A stretch of DNA of 64,000 bases, taken from the NCBI GenBank assembly GCA_013396995.1, contig VWZP01001440.1, forward strand, positions 4,241,151-4,305,150. Reading direction: 5' to 3'. The position numbers were made by a program, and so were the translations under genes. The DNA comes from Dicaeum eximium. Its lineage: Eukaryota > Chordata > Aves > Passeriformes > Dicaeidae. The notes under the pieces are model-generated. The model saw only the letters and a list, made by a program, of their open reading frames with translations, was not told the DNA's origin and did no database searches. Positions 39,201 to 47,400 of this stretch are shown one piece after another (the first letter of the stretch is position 1; the number at the start of each line of letters is the position of its first letter).

Positions 39201-39920
39201 CTTGTTTTGTGCTGACTTCACAGTAACTCCCACTACCTAAAACAATACTCACACTTACAGAAAGCAAGTAACTTCCAAAAACCTGGAACAATAACTCTTG
39301 ACATATACCCATCCCTGGGAAATCCATTGACACACTCCCATGTATATCCTGTCAGGCCTTCCCAAGTGAAGTAAATATCTTATAACAAGGTGTAGTGTAG
39401 GGAGATAAAGCCATTTCAGACAGAAAAATGGCAGAGAAAACCTTCTGACCGAAAATTGTTTCCTTTTTTTACACAGCCAGTCACTCATGCTGCAGAGGGC
39501 TGTTGAACATACCTGAGGGTTAGCAGCTTGTTCCATGATTTTCAGCAGCAAGGTCTGATCCTGCTCCCTCACTGAGTCCTTAGAATCTCCCAGCCTATCA
39601 AGTAAACTTGGCAGCACTAAGGAAACAAAACAGGAACATTCAAATCCCTCAGGAAAAAAACTGTAACACTGGCAGAGCCCCTCTGCTCTTCCCCCCAAAG
39701 CCCAGTGGAAGCATCACCCTTGCTGCCCTTCAGCAGAGCATGAAAGCCACCCAGAGCCTCCCAAGTGCTCTGGGAAGAAAGACAGCTGAGGCCAGAACAG
39801 GTGCTGGCAGAGTGATGGTGACACACACAGAGACCCCTCACCTGTGCCAATCTGGGCCTTGAAGCGATCCTGCAAGCGGGACACCAGCGCAGAGATTATG
39901 TCAATCCCCAGGAGAACCAC
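79..39920 (-). CDS. CLASP1: CLASP1, partial gene model, 11 internal coding exons
   Basis: CLASP1 is a microtubule plus-end-tracking protein. Its TOG domains bind tubulin, suppress catastrophe and promote rescue, acting at kinetochores, the cell cortex and the Golgi (family knowledge). The minus-strand exons, in transcript order, are 39920-39842, 39616-39513, 39058-38967, 38880-38805, 36141-36044, 34735-34668, 4373-4221, 3270-3197, 2530-2438, 1111-966 and 214-79. Every junction has an AG acceptor and a GT donor and every phase joins, giving 373 codons with no frameshift or stop. The product closely resembles mammalian CLASP1, with signatures such as KHKNFRTREGICLCLIATLN, FDDEDSVDGNRPSSAS and SDDKHDWEQR. 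CLASP2 is excluded because its TOG1 and linker residues differ at these sites and because U4atac is nested in the gene. The first coding exon (about 65 residues) is missing and must lie beyond 64000; the remaining exons lie below position 1. All donors seen are U2-type (GTAAG, GTGAG or GTATG). Confidence 0.97.
215..965 (-). other. CLASP1: CLASP1 intron, 751 bp
   Basis: AT-rich intron between the two TOG2 exons at 1111-966 and 214-79. I see no repeat or RNA gene in it. Confidence 0.9.
966..1111 (-). CDS. CLASP1: CLASP1 exon, TOG2 (about residues 345-393)
   Basis: Forty-eight codons start LKKIRSLLLAGAAEYDNFF, include QHLRLLDGAFKLSAKDLRSQ and end EACITL, plus two bases of a split Gly codon. It encodes the first and second HEAT repeats of TOG2. 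The SQVVREACIT segment is the intra-HEAT loop that faces tubulin. The acceptor is TCCTAACAG and the donor GTAAGTTT. I see no difference from the mammalian residues. Confidence 0.97.
1112..2437 (-). other. CLASP1: CLASP1 intron, 1326 bp
   Basis: AT-rich intron between TOG2 exons. No recognisable repeat, RNA or extra exon. Confidence 0.9.
2438..2530 (-). CDS. CLASP1: CLASP1 exon, start of TOG2 (about residues 314-344)
   Basis: Thirty-one codons in phase 0 read IYSSRDLEESINKIREIL, then SDDKHDWEQRVSA. This is the first helix pair of TOG2, with the conserved DW that contacts tubulin in TOG domains. The acceptor is AATTTGTAG and the donor GTAAGTAG. The single difference I see from mammalian CLASP1 is N to S (QRVNA to QRVSA). 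Confidence 0.96.
2531..3196 (-). other. CLASP1: CLASP1 intron, 666 bp
   Basis: Intron between the linker exon and the first TOG2 exon. Nothing recognised. Confidence 0.9.
3197..3270 (-). CDS. CLASP1: CLASP1 exon, linker to TOG2 (about residues 289-313)
   Basis: Two bases complete the split codon, then 24 codons read AKEGAGAVDEEDFIKAFEDV and PTVQ. It forms the acidic lead into TOG2. The acceptor is TGTGTGTCAG, where a CAGCAG tandem leaves a possible NAGNAG choice 3 bp downstream. The donor is GTAAGTAC. Differences from mammals are FDDVPVVQ to FEDVPTVQ. Confidence 0.95.
3271..4220 (-). other. CLASP1: CLASP1 intron, 950 bp
   Basis: Intron between two linker exons. Nothing recognised. Confidence 0.9.
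4221..4373 (-). CDS. CLASP1: CLASP1 exon, Ser-rich linker (about residues 238-289)
   Basis: The exon completes a split Asp codon and encodes 50 codons beginning KIFDDEDSVDGNRPSSAS, then a Ser/Thr-rich stretch, then RRVGMGTTRRLG and ending LGSKSS. This is the basic, low-complexity linker between TOG1 and TOG2. The acceptor is TTTCTTGGCAG. The exon ends in A rather than the usual G before GTAAGC, so the junction codon becomes ACA (Thr) where mammals encode Ala. The linker differs from mammals by one extra Ser, a changed APAN segment and loss of one Asn, all ordinary for a disordered region. Confidence 0.94.
9923..9964. repeat. Perfect 19-bp inverted repeat with 4-nt loop
   Basis: Left arm AAGAATTATTAAAGCAAAA (9923-9941) and right arm TTTTGCTTTAATAATTCTT (9946-9964) are exact reverse complements around TGCT. 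The stem is AT-rich and the pairing stops sharply at both ends. It lies in the 30-kb intron of CLASP1. It could be a small palindromic mobile-element remnant or simply a cruciform-prone site; no gene is implied. Confidence 0.9.
23379..23575 (-). mobile_element. Degenerate CR1 LINE 3' end
   Basis: An older CR1 copy, reverse-complemented on the plus strand. Diagnostic words in order are AAAAGGGACCTCTGAAGGTCA, CACATCCAGACTCATTTTA, and CTGGGCAACCTCTTCCAGTG. It is more diverged than the copies at 34.8 and 62.6 kb and fades out after about 23575. It lies in the 30-kb CLASP1 intron. Confidence 0.85.
24401..24429. repeat. (AAAAG)n simple repeat
   Basis: A short run of AAAAG-type units on the plus strand ends in AAAAAAGAAG. 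It is an ordinary intronic microsatellite. Confidence 0.75.
34668..34735 (-). CDS. CLASP1: CLASP1 exon, end of TOG1 (about residues 216-237)
   Basis: One base completes the split Arg codon, then come 22 codons starting LNVIFTKFDEVQKSGNMVQ and ending TSV, then one base of a split Asp codon. This is the closing helix of TOG1, after which the linker begins. The acceptor is CAAAAACAG and the donor GTGAGTAG. The last residues (MVQTSV) differ from mammalian MIQSAN, as expected for the start of a disordered linker. An avian CR1 LINE end lies about 59 bp upstream of the acceptor. Confidence 0.95.
34736..36043 (-). other. CLASP1: CLASP1 intron, 1308 bp, with CR1
   Basis: The intron carries the CR1 end at 34794-34960 close to its 3' splice site and a T/G-rich low-complexity patch at about 35570-35650. 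Nothing else recognised. Confidence 0.88.
34794..34960 (-). mobile_element. Avian CR1 LINE, truncated 3' end
   Basis: Read on the plus strand this is the reverse complement of a CR1 3' end: AGAATCATAAAATCACTAAG, then GGTTGGAAAAGACCTCTAA, then ATGGTGATTCCACCACTCCC and GAGCAGCC. It is heavily 5'-truncated (about 165 bp), as most CR1 copies are. The element has the same orientation as CLASP1, and its 3' end lies about 59 bp upstream of the acceptor of the exon at 34735. Confidence 0.92.
36044..36141 (-). CDS. CLASP1: CLASP1 exon, TOG1 (about residues 183-215)
   Basis: Thirty-two codons start VRDAAINSLVEIYRHVGERV and end GLPQS, plus two bases of a split Arg codon. It is the last full HEAT repeat of TOG1 and matches mammalian CLASP1 across its length. 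The acceptor is CACGTCCAG and the donor GTAAGTTG. Confidence 0.97.
36142..38804 (-). other. CLASP1: CLASP1 intron, 2663 bp, with a long plus-strand open frame
   Basis: Relatively GC-rich intron. A 311-codon plus-strand frame at 36919-37854 is the longest in the window, but it is low in complexity, lacks recognisable domains and is overlapped by antisense and other-frame open stretches. I do not call it a gene. Confidence 0.85.
38805..38880 (-). CDS. CLASP1: CLASP1 exon, TOG1 (about residues 158-182)
   Basis: One base completes the split Ala codon, followed by 25 codons starting SGAQSLTLSKIVPHICNLL and ending DPNSQ. It encodes part of the fourth HEAT repeat of TOG1. The acceptor is TTATTCCCAG and the donor GTGAGCTT. 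The only difference I see from mammalian CLASP1 is T to S at GAQTLT. Confidence 0.96.
38967..39058 (-). CDS. CLASP1: CLASP1 exon, TOG1 (about residues 127-157)
   Basis: Thirty codons begin YVWDRMLGGFKHKNF and end LIATLN, plus two bases of a split Ala codon. This is the hallmark third HEAT repeat of CLASP TOG1 and appears identical to the mammalian residues. The acceptor is CTCCCGCAG and the donor GTAAGTGA. The following intron is only 86 bp (38881-38966), the shortest in the window. Confidence 0.97.
39059..39512 (-). other. CLASP1: CLASP1 intron, 454 bp
   Basis: Short intron between TOG1 exons. Nothing recognised. Confidence 0.9.
39513..39616 (-). CDS. CLASP1: CLASP1 exon, TOG1 (about residues 92-126)
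   Basis: The exon completes a split Val codon and encodes 34 further codons, starting LPSLLDRLGDSKDSVREQ and ending EQAANPQ. It belongs to the second HEAT repeat of TOG1; the DSVRE stretch is typical of the tubulin-facing intra-HEAT loops. The acceptor is TTTCCTTAG. The donor is GTATGTTC, the least canonical of the eleven but still U2-type. It ends in phase 0. Compared with mammalian CLASP1 I see A to S (GDAKD to GDSKD) and D to E (MDQAA to MEQAA). Confidence 0.96.
39842..39920 (-). CDS. CLASP1: CLASP1 exon, TOG1 (about residues 66-91)
   Basis: This is the first CLASP1 exon visible in transcript order. It encodes 26 complete codons beginning VVLLGIDIISALV and ending FKAQIGT, part of an early HEAT repeat of TOG1. 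It follows an acceptor ending TGCTTGCAG, starts in phase 0 and leaves one base (G) before a GTGAGG donor. That base completes a Val codon with the next exon. Mammalian CLASP1 has GMDILSALVTRL here, so the changes are conservative (M to I, L to I, T to S). Confidence 0.96.
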
Positions 39921-40675
39921 CTGCAAGCACAGAACAATGAATTAAGAGTGCACTGCAACTGTGATTGCTGCTCAGCGCTAAGTTCATATGTATAGGTGTG
40001 CATGGTACACAAACCATGTAAACCATTTCAGTATTTGCTGTAACTAGCATTTCTAATTCATTACAATTATTACAATTAGAAAATGCTATGTACTAAGAGT
40101 TGCTTAATTATTTCCTTTATTATTTACTTATAATTATTAGAAATTAAACTAAACACTTTCATGACATTACTGGAATTCAAAGAAAGACACCTAGTTTGAG
40201 AGAAGCTTCATGACGGGCTGCAGATCAGAAAACCTGCTCTGAGTAACTACGCTTGCTTACTAAAAAAAGGTACATCACATACTGAATGTACTGTGTAGCC
40301 TGTATGTAAACACTTCACAAAACTCTGTAGCTCATGATCGTGCTGGTACAAGACACTTCTCCCTCAGTTTTTGGATAAGCACCAAGGTTAATCACGCCTG
40401 GAAGTGTTAGGGACAGCCAGGCTTCTGAGGTGGTGCCACCAGGACTGTTCCAACACAGCCCGGCTCCCTGTAGATACACACAAGTGTACATATATACACA
40501 AACAACCAGGGCAGTGGTCACGGCCCCAAGCCTGCCAGAGCTCAAGGAGTGTTTGGACAAGGCTCTCCGGCACATATGGGATTGTTGGGGTTGTCCTGTG
40601 CAAGAGCCAGGAACCGCAGTTGATGATCCTTGTTGTGAGTCACTTCTAGCTCATGATATTCTGTGATACTGTCAA

Positions 40676-40800
40676 ACATACATATATATATATACATGCA
40701 CACACTCCTGTACATTTCACACAAGTGTGTATGTACACGCATACATAGCTGTGCTTGCTGCACACACACACACGGGTGTCTGTATACACGCCTGTCTGTG
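40676..40800. repeat. TA/CA-rich microsatellite tract
   Basis: An imperfect alternating purine-pyrimidine tract includes a (TA)n run at 40682-40694, several TGTACA/TGTATG words and a (CA)n run at 40761-40773. It directly adjoins the 36-bp minisatellite and contains nothing else recognisable. Confidence 0.8.
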
Positions 40801-40803
40801 CCT

Positions 40804-40995
40804 GCTGTCCCTGCACATACAGGGAGCACAGTTATCCCCGCTGTCCCTGCACATACAGGGAGCACAGTTATCCCCGCTGTCCCTGCACATACAGGGAGCA
40901 CAGTTATCCCCNNNNNNNNNNNNNNNNNNNNNNNNNNNNNNNNNNNNAGGGAGCACAGTTATCCCCGCTGCCCCTGCACACTTATCCCTGCACAC
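40804..40995. repeat. 36-bp minisatellite interrupted by an assembly gap
   Basis: Three perfect tandem copies of a 36-bp unit lie at 40804-40839, 40840-40875 and 40876-40911. After the N run, the last 19 bases of a fourth copy follow at 40948-40966, then a decayed partial copy. Each unit contains the inverted repeat CCCTGCACATACAGGG (5-bp arms). Because 36 is a multiple of three, open frames run through the array on both strands; they are artefacts. The array ends about 100 bp upstream of U4atac. Confidence 0.95.
40912..40947. other. Assembly gap of 36 N
   Basis: Thirty-six undetermined bases interrupt the minisatellite. The left flank ends exactly at a unit boundary and the right flank resumes at unit position 18. 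An uninterrupted array would need 17 plus a multiple of 36 missing bases, so the N count is not the true length. Confidence 0.99.
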
Positions 40996-41460
40996 TCGCT
41001 CACCGGGGCCGTGCCGTGCAGTGTCGCGGCCGCTCGGCAGAACCTAGGCGCGGTTCCCGCTCCCCTACGCGCGGCGCGCCCCAGCGGCCGCTAACCGTCC
41101 TTATCTGGGGGTTGCGTGGCTGCTCAATGAGCGTATGGCGAGGGCAGCCCTGCTAACGCCTTAAACAACACAGCAGCGCCCGCTCCGTGCGCGGCGCAAT
41201 TTTTGGAACCTCGCACCGCGGCGTGTGCGCGGCGCGTCCTCAACAACGCTCGCCCCGAGCTCGACCGAGCGCTTCCCGGCGCCGTGCGGGACACGGGCGG
41301 TGCTGCGACCTCTCGGCGGTGCTTCCCGCAGTCTCCCGGCGGCTCCCCCGTTCTCCCTTCCCCCTCCATCAACAGAGCCGTGCGGGGCACCCGCGGTGCT
41401 GCTCTGCGCTGAACCCCTGCGGTACTCGCGCACCTGCGGTCAGTTCACAGCCCTCAGCTT
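40990..41460. promoter_or_regulatory. CpG island around U4atac
   Basis: This is the only strongly GC-rich, CpG-dense stretch of the window, in an otherwise AT-rich intron. It covers the U4atac 5' flank, the snRNA and about 250 bp beyond it. It most simply marks the Pol II snRNA promoter. I could not identify a convincing proximal sequence element at -65 to -45, and no octamer (ATGCAAAT) is visible further upstream. The island extends well past the snRNA 3' end, so a minus-strand start inside the CLASP1 intron is also possible. Confidence 0.75.
41093..41209 (+). ncRNA. RNU4ATAC: U4atac small nuclear RNA, antisense within CLASP1 intron
   Basis: U4atac pairs with U6atac in the minor tri-snRNP and is required to splice U12-type introns in the nucleus. 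The 5' end AACCGTCCTTATCTGGGGGT matches the human U4atac 5' end at most positions; this part forms stem II with U6atac. A 5' stem-loop follows at about 41114-41152, with the CAATGAG and CGAGGG strands of the 15.5K/PRPF31-binding kink-turn. The U6atac-pairing stretch TGCTAACGCC (41151-41160) is unchanged. A GC-rich 3' hairpin at about 41176-41197 precedes an Sm site, AATTTTTGG at 41198-41206. The gene is about 117 nt against 126-130 in human, the loss falling in the 3' stem-loop. In mammals it also lies antisense in a CLASP1 intron. The 3' end is approximate. Confidence 0.95.
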
Positions 41461-44400
41461 GTCACACGGATTCACTCCAAATTCAGCTCCCTGACACCCG
41501 GAGAATTATGCGTTGTGTGGCAGGGGAAACAGCCTACTACTCCATGCCAAGTCTCCTGTGAAAAAAAGCTTCCTAAATACAAGCCCCTGGGTCCTAACTT
41601 CTCCCAACATCCAACTTCACCTTCTCCAAAGAGCTCCTGCAGTCTTCTCCCCTCACAGTAACATTGCCTTCAACACTGTCAGTTTTTAATTCCACATCAT
41701 TTATTCATACACCAAAGGAGATTTTTCCTCGTGCTTTTATTAAGCTGCGTTTCGTTTTCACATTCATCTCGCACTGGATTTAATCTGGCACTGACAAATG
41801 CTCAGGCAGCTGCCCTAGGGCCTATCGCTGCCTGTGTCTGCCAGCTCCGTGGAGCCTCCCGGCTGGGCTCCGGCAGCACAGCCCCAGCAAAAGGGTGGGC
41901 TCCAGATCCCCATCCGTGGAGAGATGCTTTTAGGGAAAGTCAATGGGACTCTGAGTGCCAGTCACCATTCACAGCTGTCTGATCAGAGTCCCATCAGTGC
42001 AGCATCCTGCACAGAGATAAGTGTGCTGCCTGCAATTACAGAGATGTGCCCCAGGGATAAATTCGATCCCGGGAGAGGAAAGAATCCATCTCTTCTTCAA
42101 ACTGCCCGAAAGCCAGGAAGAGTGAGGGGAACTCATCACTCAGACATGAAAGGAAACACATACACAGTGCAAACATACCCTGCAGTTCACCCCCAGGATA
42201 AGGCCAGGAGGATGAGGTAAGCCTTGCACGACTTTTTGCTGTTGTCCTTATAAATTAGCACAATGATTACAGTGGTGCTTGGACGGCTATTGAGGAAACA
42301 TCAGCTGGGGAGAGCAAATGTTATTCCTGACTATGCTGGATTCATTTATCAACCCCAATGTGACACCTGCCTCAGAAGGTCAGAGGCAGAAAGTAGAAAT
42401 CATGTACGGATTGACAGAGTCAACAGATCCGCTGCAGACAGATAACAGACAACCGAGGGCGTGGCTGGCAAATGAACAAATAATTAACTCCAGCCCTGGC
42501 TGCATTGGACTGACTGCACTGAAGAGCCCACCCGTTCACTGCTGGAACAGCTCTGCCTGAATTAACACACCCCAAGGTCCAGGAGGAACCTTGGGGCAGT
42601 GATGGCCCTGTCAGCAGCCACCCCACTGCTGTGACCCCGACACAGGCCTCTCCCCAGGGAAGCCAGCTGGCAGGCACAGCTCCACAGCACGGCACAGGAA
42701 GGGCAGCTCTCCATCCCAAATTCCAGATAATGCTGCAATGCTGATAACTACAGAGCTATTCCAGGCCTTTACATCAGCACAGATCTTATAGCCTCCTATT
42801 TACACAGATCCCCAAAAGAGTGAACTCAGAACCAGGGAGTGACAGCCCTCAGCCTGAGGGTCTGCTTCTGCTCATTTGACTCCTGAGGTTCCCCAAGACA
42901 GTCAACAAAGCAAGTTGTGCCACCCAGTATTCAGCTCATTTGGCATCTGCTGCTGCTTTGTCTTGTCTCAGAGTACTTTCTATGGGTGCCAAGGGTTGTC
43001 AGCAAACCCTTCTCCTGCCTCTTTCCAACTGCCAGGTCATCTCTCCCAGTAAAGAAGTCTCTTGTTAGTTCTAGTTCTGTGGATGCAACACAGCCTTTCC
43101 CAATACAGACAATACTTTTTTCAGAGGTCAACAGAAACAACTCAAAGCATCTGTCCTTTAATATCTGTATGATATTGAAAGACTTGCAGGCTTTCCCCAT
43201 AGCAGAGAGCACACAGCCCACCATCATCTGCCCCAGCAGTACATGGTCACCAAGCATGGCAGACAAATAAATCCATCCAGTTTAAAACAAGACACACCTA
43301 AACACACTCCCATAAAAGGGTAAAGAAGCTGCACAATCCAGCAACAGCTGATTGAGCACGAAGTAACCAGAGTGAATCAGCCTCAGGCTACCCTGATGGC
43401 CTGGACAAACTGAGGGGGCGAGGGGAGAGACAAGCCCTTCCCTCTCTCTGCTCACCACAGCATGCCACAGCAGGGATGTGGTGGTGGCTGCATGAACTTC
43501 ATCCCTGTCCTGGCAGGGAAACAGCAGTGGGCTGAGCAGTACATCCCCACAAAGCTGCTGCACTCTGCCGGCCTCCTGCTGAACCTTCCACGCCTGGCAG
43601 CTCGAGACCTAACTGGGAATGCTGGAGAGAGCTCCTGCAGCAGCTGTGACACCAGCTCGCTTCATGCTGCTTCAACATGCTGATTGCCACCACTGGTGAC
43701 ACAGCTTAGCTATTTCACTTTGAAGTCTGTCTGAGAAGGTTTTTTTGGAGAAGGGATGGGAAATGGAAGACAAGATTTTGAAATCTCAATATTTAAAAAC
43801 AAAAAGGAATTTTAAGAGTATTCAACCAGGGGTTTTTTTGAACAGTTGCTTAGATAATCTTTTGGATTCATAAGCAAAAACATGAAGAAGTGCTTACATA
43901 CTTTGAGTAAATTTAATATACTTTTGAAAGAAGGATAACACTTCAGATTACACACTGAGGAAGTCCAAGACAAGCACTGATGGCTCACATCACTGCCGGT
44001 CTGATCAGTGGTGATCAGTCAGAGAGGGAGCAGTTCTAATTCCTCGTGACATGAAACATCCACCACAACTGAACTGCACACTCAAGACCAAGCTGAAGTT
44101 AGATGATATTGGCAAATTTAGTTTTGAAGTCAGGTATTTTGGGTCAGCACAGCAGTAACCAAAGTCCTATCAGAGAAACACAGAATCACCTTCTGAAATG
44201 CTGACAGCTGCATCCCACCTGCACACAACTATAACCACATCCACCCTGGAATAGTTGATCTCCTTCTGCCATTCCAAGAGTAAATATTGCATTTCCAAGG
44301 CAGCACCACATGTGCACTGGAAGCATGTGTCCATCTCCCCAGCCCAACAATCCAGACACAGATGCTAACTTATTTGTACAACACAATTTGAAAAACCAAC

Positions 44401-47400
44401 ACTAGCAAACAAAAAGGCAGCAACAGTAGCACAACTGGTTTTACCAACATGACTACAAGCTATGGTCAATAGGTGAATAGGGAAAACTTTAAATATATAT
44501 TCTTGGGTTCTTTCTCTAGAATGATGAGATACCATCCATTCTGTTGCAGACACCACCTTTAAAATCCTCAAATTCCCTGATGGAATTAGGTGAACCGAAA
44601 CATCCAATGAAACCACCAGTACTTGTAAAATAAGCAAAAAACTGGGCATTGGAAGTTCTTCTTCATTTACAACCCTGGAAACAGATGAGCAGCTTGGTAA
44701 AAAATGCATCGTTCTACAGTGAAATAAATTCCAGGAGAACTAAGGTCATTTAAATGTTGTGAGACATTAGGAAAAGGTTGTCAGAAATGATCACTAGAGA
44801 GATGTATTTTTACCATTACCATTAGGACACAAGGGCACCTTTCCTGTACAAAAGCAAAAAATTCCAGTAACTATCTTCTGGATCCAGTAAAAAAAGCCAA
44901 CGAAAGCCTCTCAGTTGTCTCCTGATCTAAAAGCTAGAGATTTGGTAGAATGCATGAGAAATTAAAAGCAATTTAATGAAAATGCATCACAGAGCAAAAA
45001 AGTTATCACTACAAAAATGCCACAAAGACAAACAGGGTGATGCTTAAAAGAACATGGTCACCCCGAAATGCAGACATCTGCTTGCAGAAGAGCTGACTAC
45101 AATGTCCCAGGTGAGAGAGCTGGACCAAGTCAGCCCTCAGTCACACTGCTCCCTACCCTGCCTCTGCTCAGGGGAACTGAAGGGAGGAGTTCCAAAGAAT
45201 AAATAATTCACCCTGTTTCACAGATTCCAAACTGGTCCTTGAGTGATTGTGTATGATGAGAAGAGGAGCAGCCACCGGGCTCTCTCCAAAGGGCATGGAG
45301 GGGAGCACAAGTTGCAGAATCACTGCTGTGGAGTACAGGAGGCTTTTCTACCCTGAGCAAGGTCAAAGCTCCAGACAGCACAGCAGGTAAATCACCACTG
45401 ACACAAAATACAGTCTGCTGAGTCTCCAGGGAAGCAGCCCTCATGGTAATACAGCAGGAGACTTCGAAGTTGAAAGCAGAGTTACAACTTACTTCGCACT
45501 TTCACATCTCAATTACCACAAACACTGCTGGAAAAACAGCAGCAGCTTCATTGTTTCAGAAAGATGGTCCTGCTTATGCAGCACCTTACGGCTATGGACA
45601 GCTGCACAGCAGCACTCAATGCTTAGTGTCTTCACATGAAATGACATCAAAACAAAACACCTGCACCACCAACTGCTATTGCCTTTGGTTCCTCACCACA
45701 AAGCAGTTAAATACCTTAGTCACAAACACTGCCACTATTCCATAAATTTCCATTGCCCCCAGCTGAGCATTTACACTTACAGCCAGGTCCTCAACCAGGA
45801 AGGAAAAATTAATGTAACTCTGTGAGCACTGATGAGATCTTGCCCTGGGATCAGGACCACTACTTCCTTGTAGCTTTGGTAATTAGCTGCATCTCAGAGC
45901 TCAAGACATAATGAAGCCTCTTACAATGAGGGCAATTACAGAAAAGCAAAAAGAATATGGCAAGGAAAAAAAACTGCCCATTGCATTGCCTTGTTTCATT
46001 TTTTGTAGGAAAATGGAAAGCTTTTGTTATGGCAACTAATCAAATGCCAGCACAGCAATGTGCCTTATTAGCAGACCAGGCTGCTTTCCCTAATAACATT
46101 GCCTTCCCCTCCATTAGCAGCAAAGGGCTGCTAGAGTGCACAGAGCAAGTGAGAAATCACACTGGGAATCTGCCTGCAGGCAGAACCATATAAGCTGGAG
46201 CACCTCAAAAGCTCCTGGTACAGAAGCACTGACCCCAACTCCATCTCTAACCCTACAGGAACAGAAACAATCAGCACATTTTAAAATTGGAACAGAAGTG
46301 TTTCTGAGGGTTTAGACAGCATCTGGAAAAAAACCAAGGCAAGCACACAACCTAGCAGATAATCACCAACAATCTTCTGCTCCCTTAGGGCTCACAAAGC
46401 CTAGTAGCAACTGTTTGGAAGTTTAAATATCCAGATACCCCCCTTGATCACTAGTTCCCAAGCTTCTGAACATCTGCACTTACAGATTACACCATTCAAC
46501 ACCAGCTTTTATGAGGAACAGCAATACTGCAATATAATGATGACAGGATGCATGGCCAGCCTCATGAAGAGGGCACCAAAGAGGTGCAGACACAACAAAG
46601 TCCCACCAGCTGTGTGCAATGTGAAAAAAGCTGGGCATCAGGGAGGCAGAGCAGTCACAGTGGTGAGGAGTAGGCAGCAGCTGAATTGAGTAGAAAACTT
46701 ACTAGATGATGACAGGTCTTGCTAGATGATAGTTAATGAAGCTTTGTTCTTGCCTTGTTTAAGAAAGGAACACATGCAATTAAAAATGCAATAGCATTTT
46801 CAGTAGCCACAGTCTTTGTAACACTCTGGAAACACCCTAAGACCTAGAGCTTTCACAGCACCTCCCACCCTGCACAGACAGACTGCCTGCCCAGCACGTA
46901 CCACACCTTTGAAAAGTGTCTCCAGACACAATTGGCAACACCTTAATGGTACAACAGTGAAGAACTTCATTCAGAAAAGGTTCAAGATGCCTTTGTCAGC
47001 CACAGAAAGACACAACAGCCCAGGAAAGTGAAGAGATGGGTGCTAGGTAAAGGGTGAGAGGTGAGAAGAAGGAATTCCACAGAGGAAGGCACCACTTCAG
47101 CCAGAATCCTACTCATACTCTTTCTGACCCATTCAGGAGAAAGCCCCGAGGATGACCCTTAAAGGCATGGGTTTAAAACACTTCCCAGTCTCATCTACAC
47201 CAGTGAGAGATGCAGCTCAGCTACATCTAACCCAGCATCTACAGCAGCCACAAGATCTAGCACAGCCCCTACAGCGTGATGCTTCCTACTGTTCTATAAG
47301 GTCAGTGAAGACTGAGAGCTACCACCTAAGCTCTTGACTGCACCAGGTTCTTCTTTTGCCATTCCCTCTTACTCCCTCTCCAAGCTACTCTTAATTGCTG

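Noticed and set aside
40998..41018. CTCACC-containing word as the U4atac proximal sequence element
   Set aside because: It lies at about -95 to -75, too far upstream for a PSE, and the remaining positions do not fit the consensus I know.
40663..41156. Several overlapping open frames on both strands through the 36-bp array
   Set aside because: A repeat unit divisible by three keeps frames open on both strands; they also run through the N gap. They are artefacts, not genes.
42917..43270. Possible CLASP1 start exon in the 117-codon frame pair
   Set aside because: Neither strand encodes the N-terminal CLASP1 signature (QVLQKDVGKRLQVGQEL type); the start exon is not in this window.
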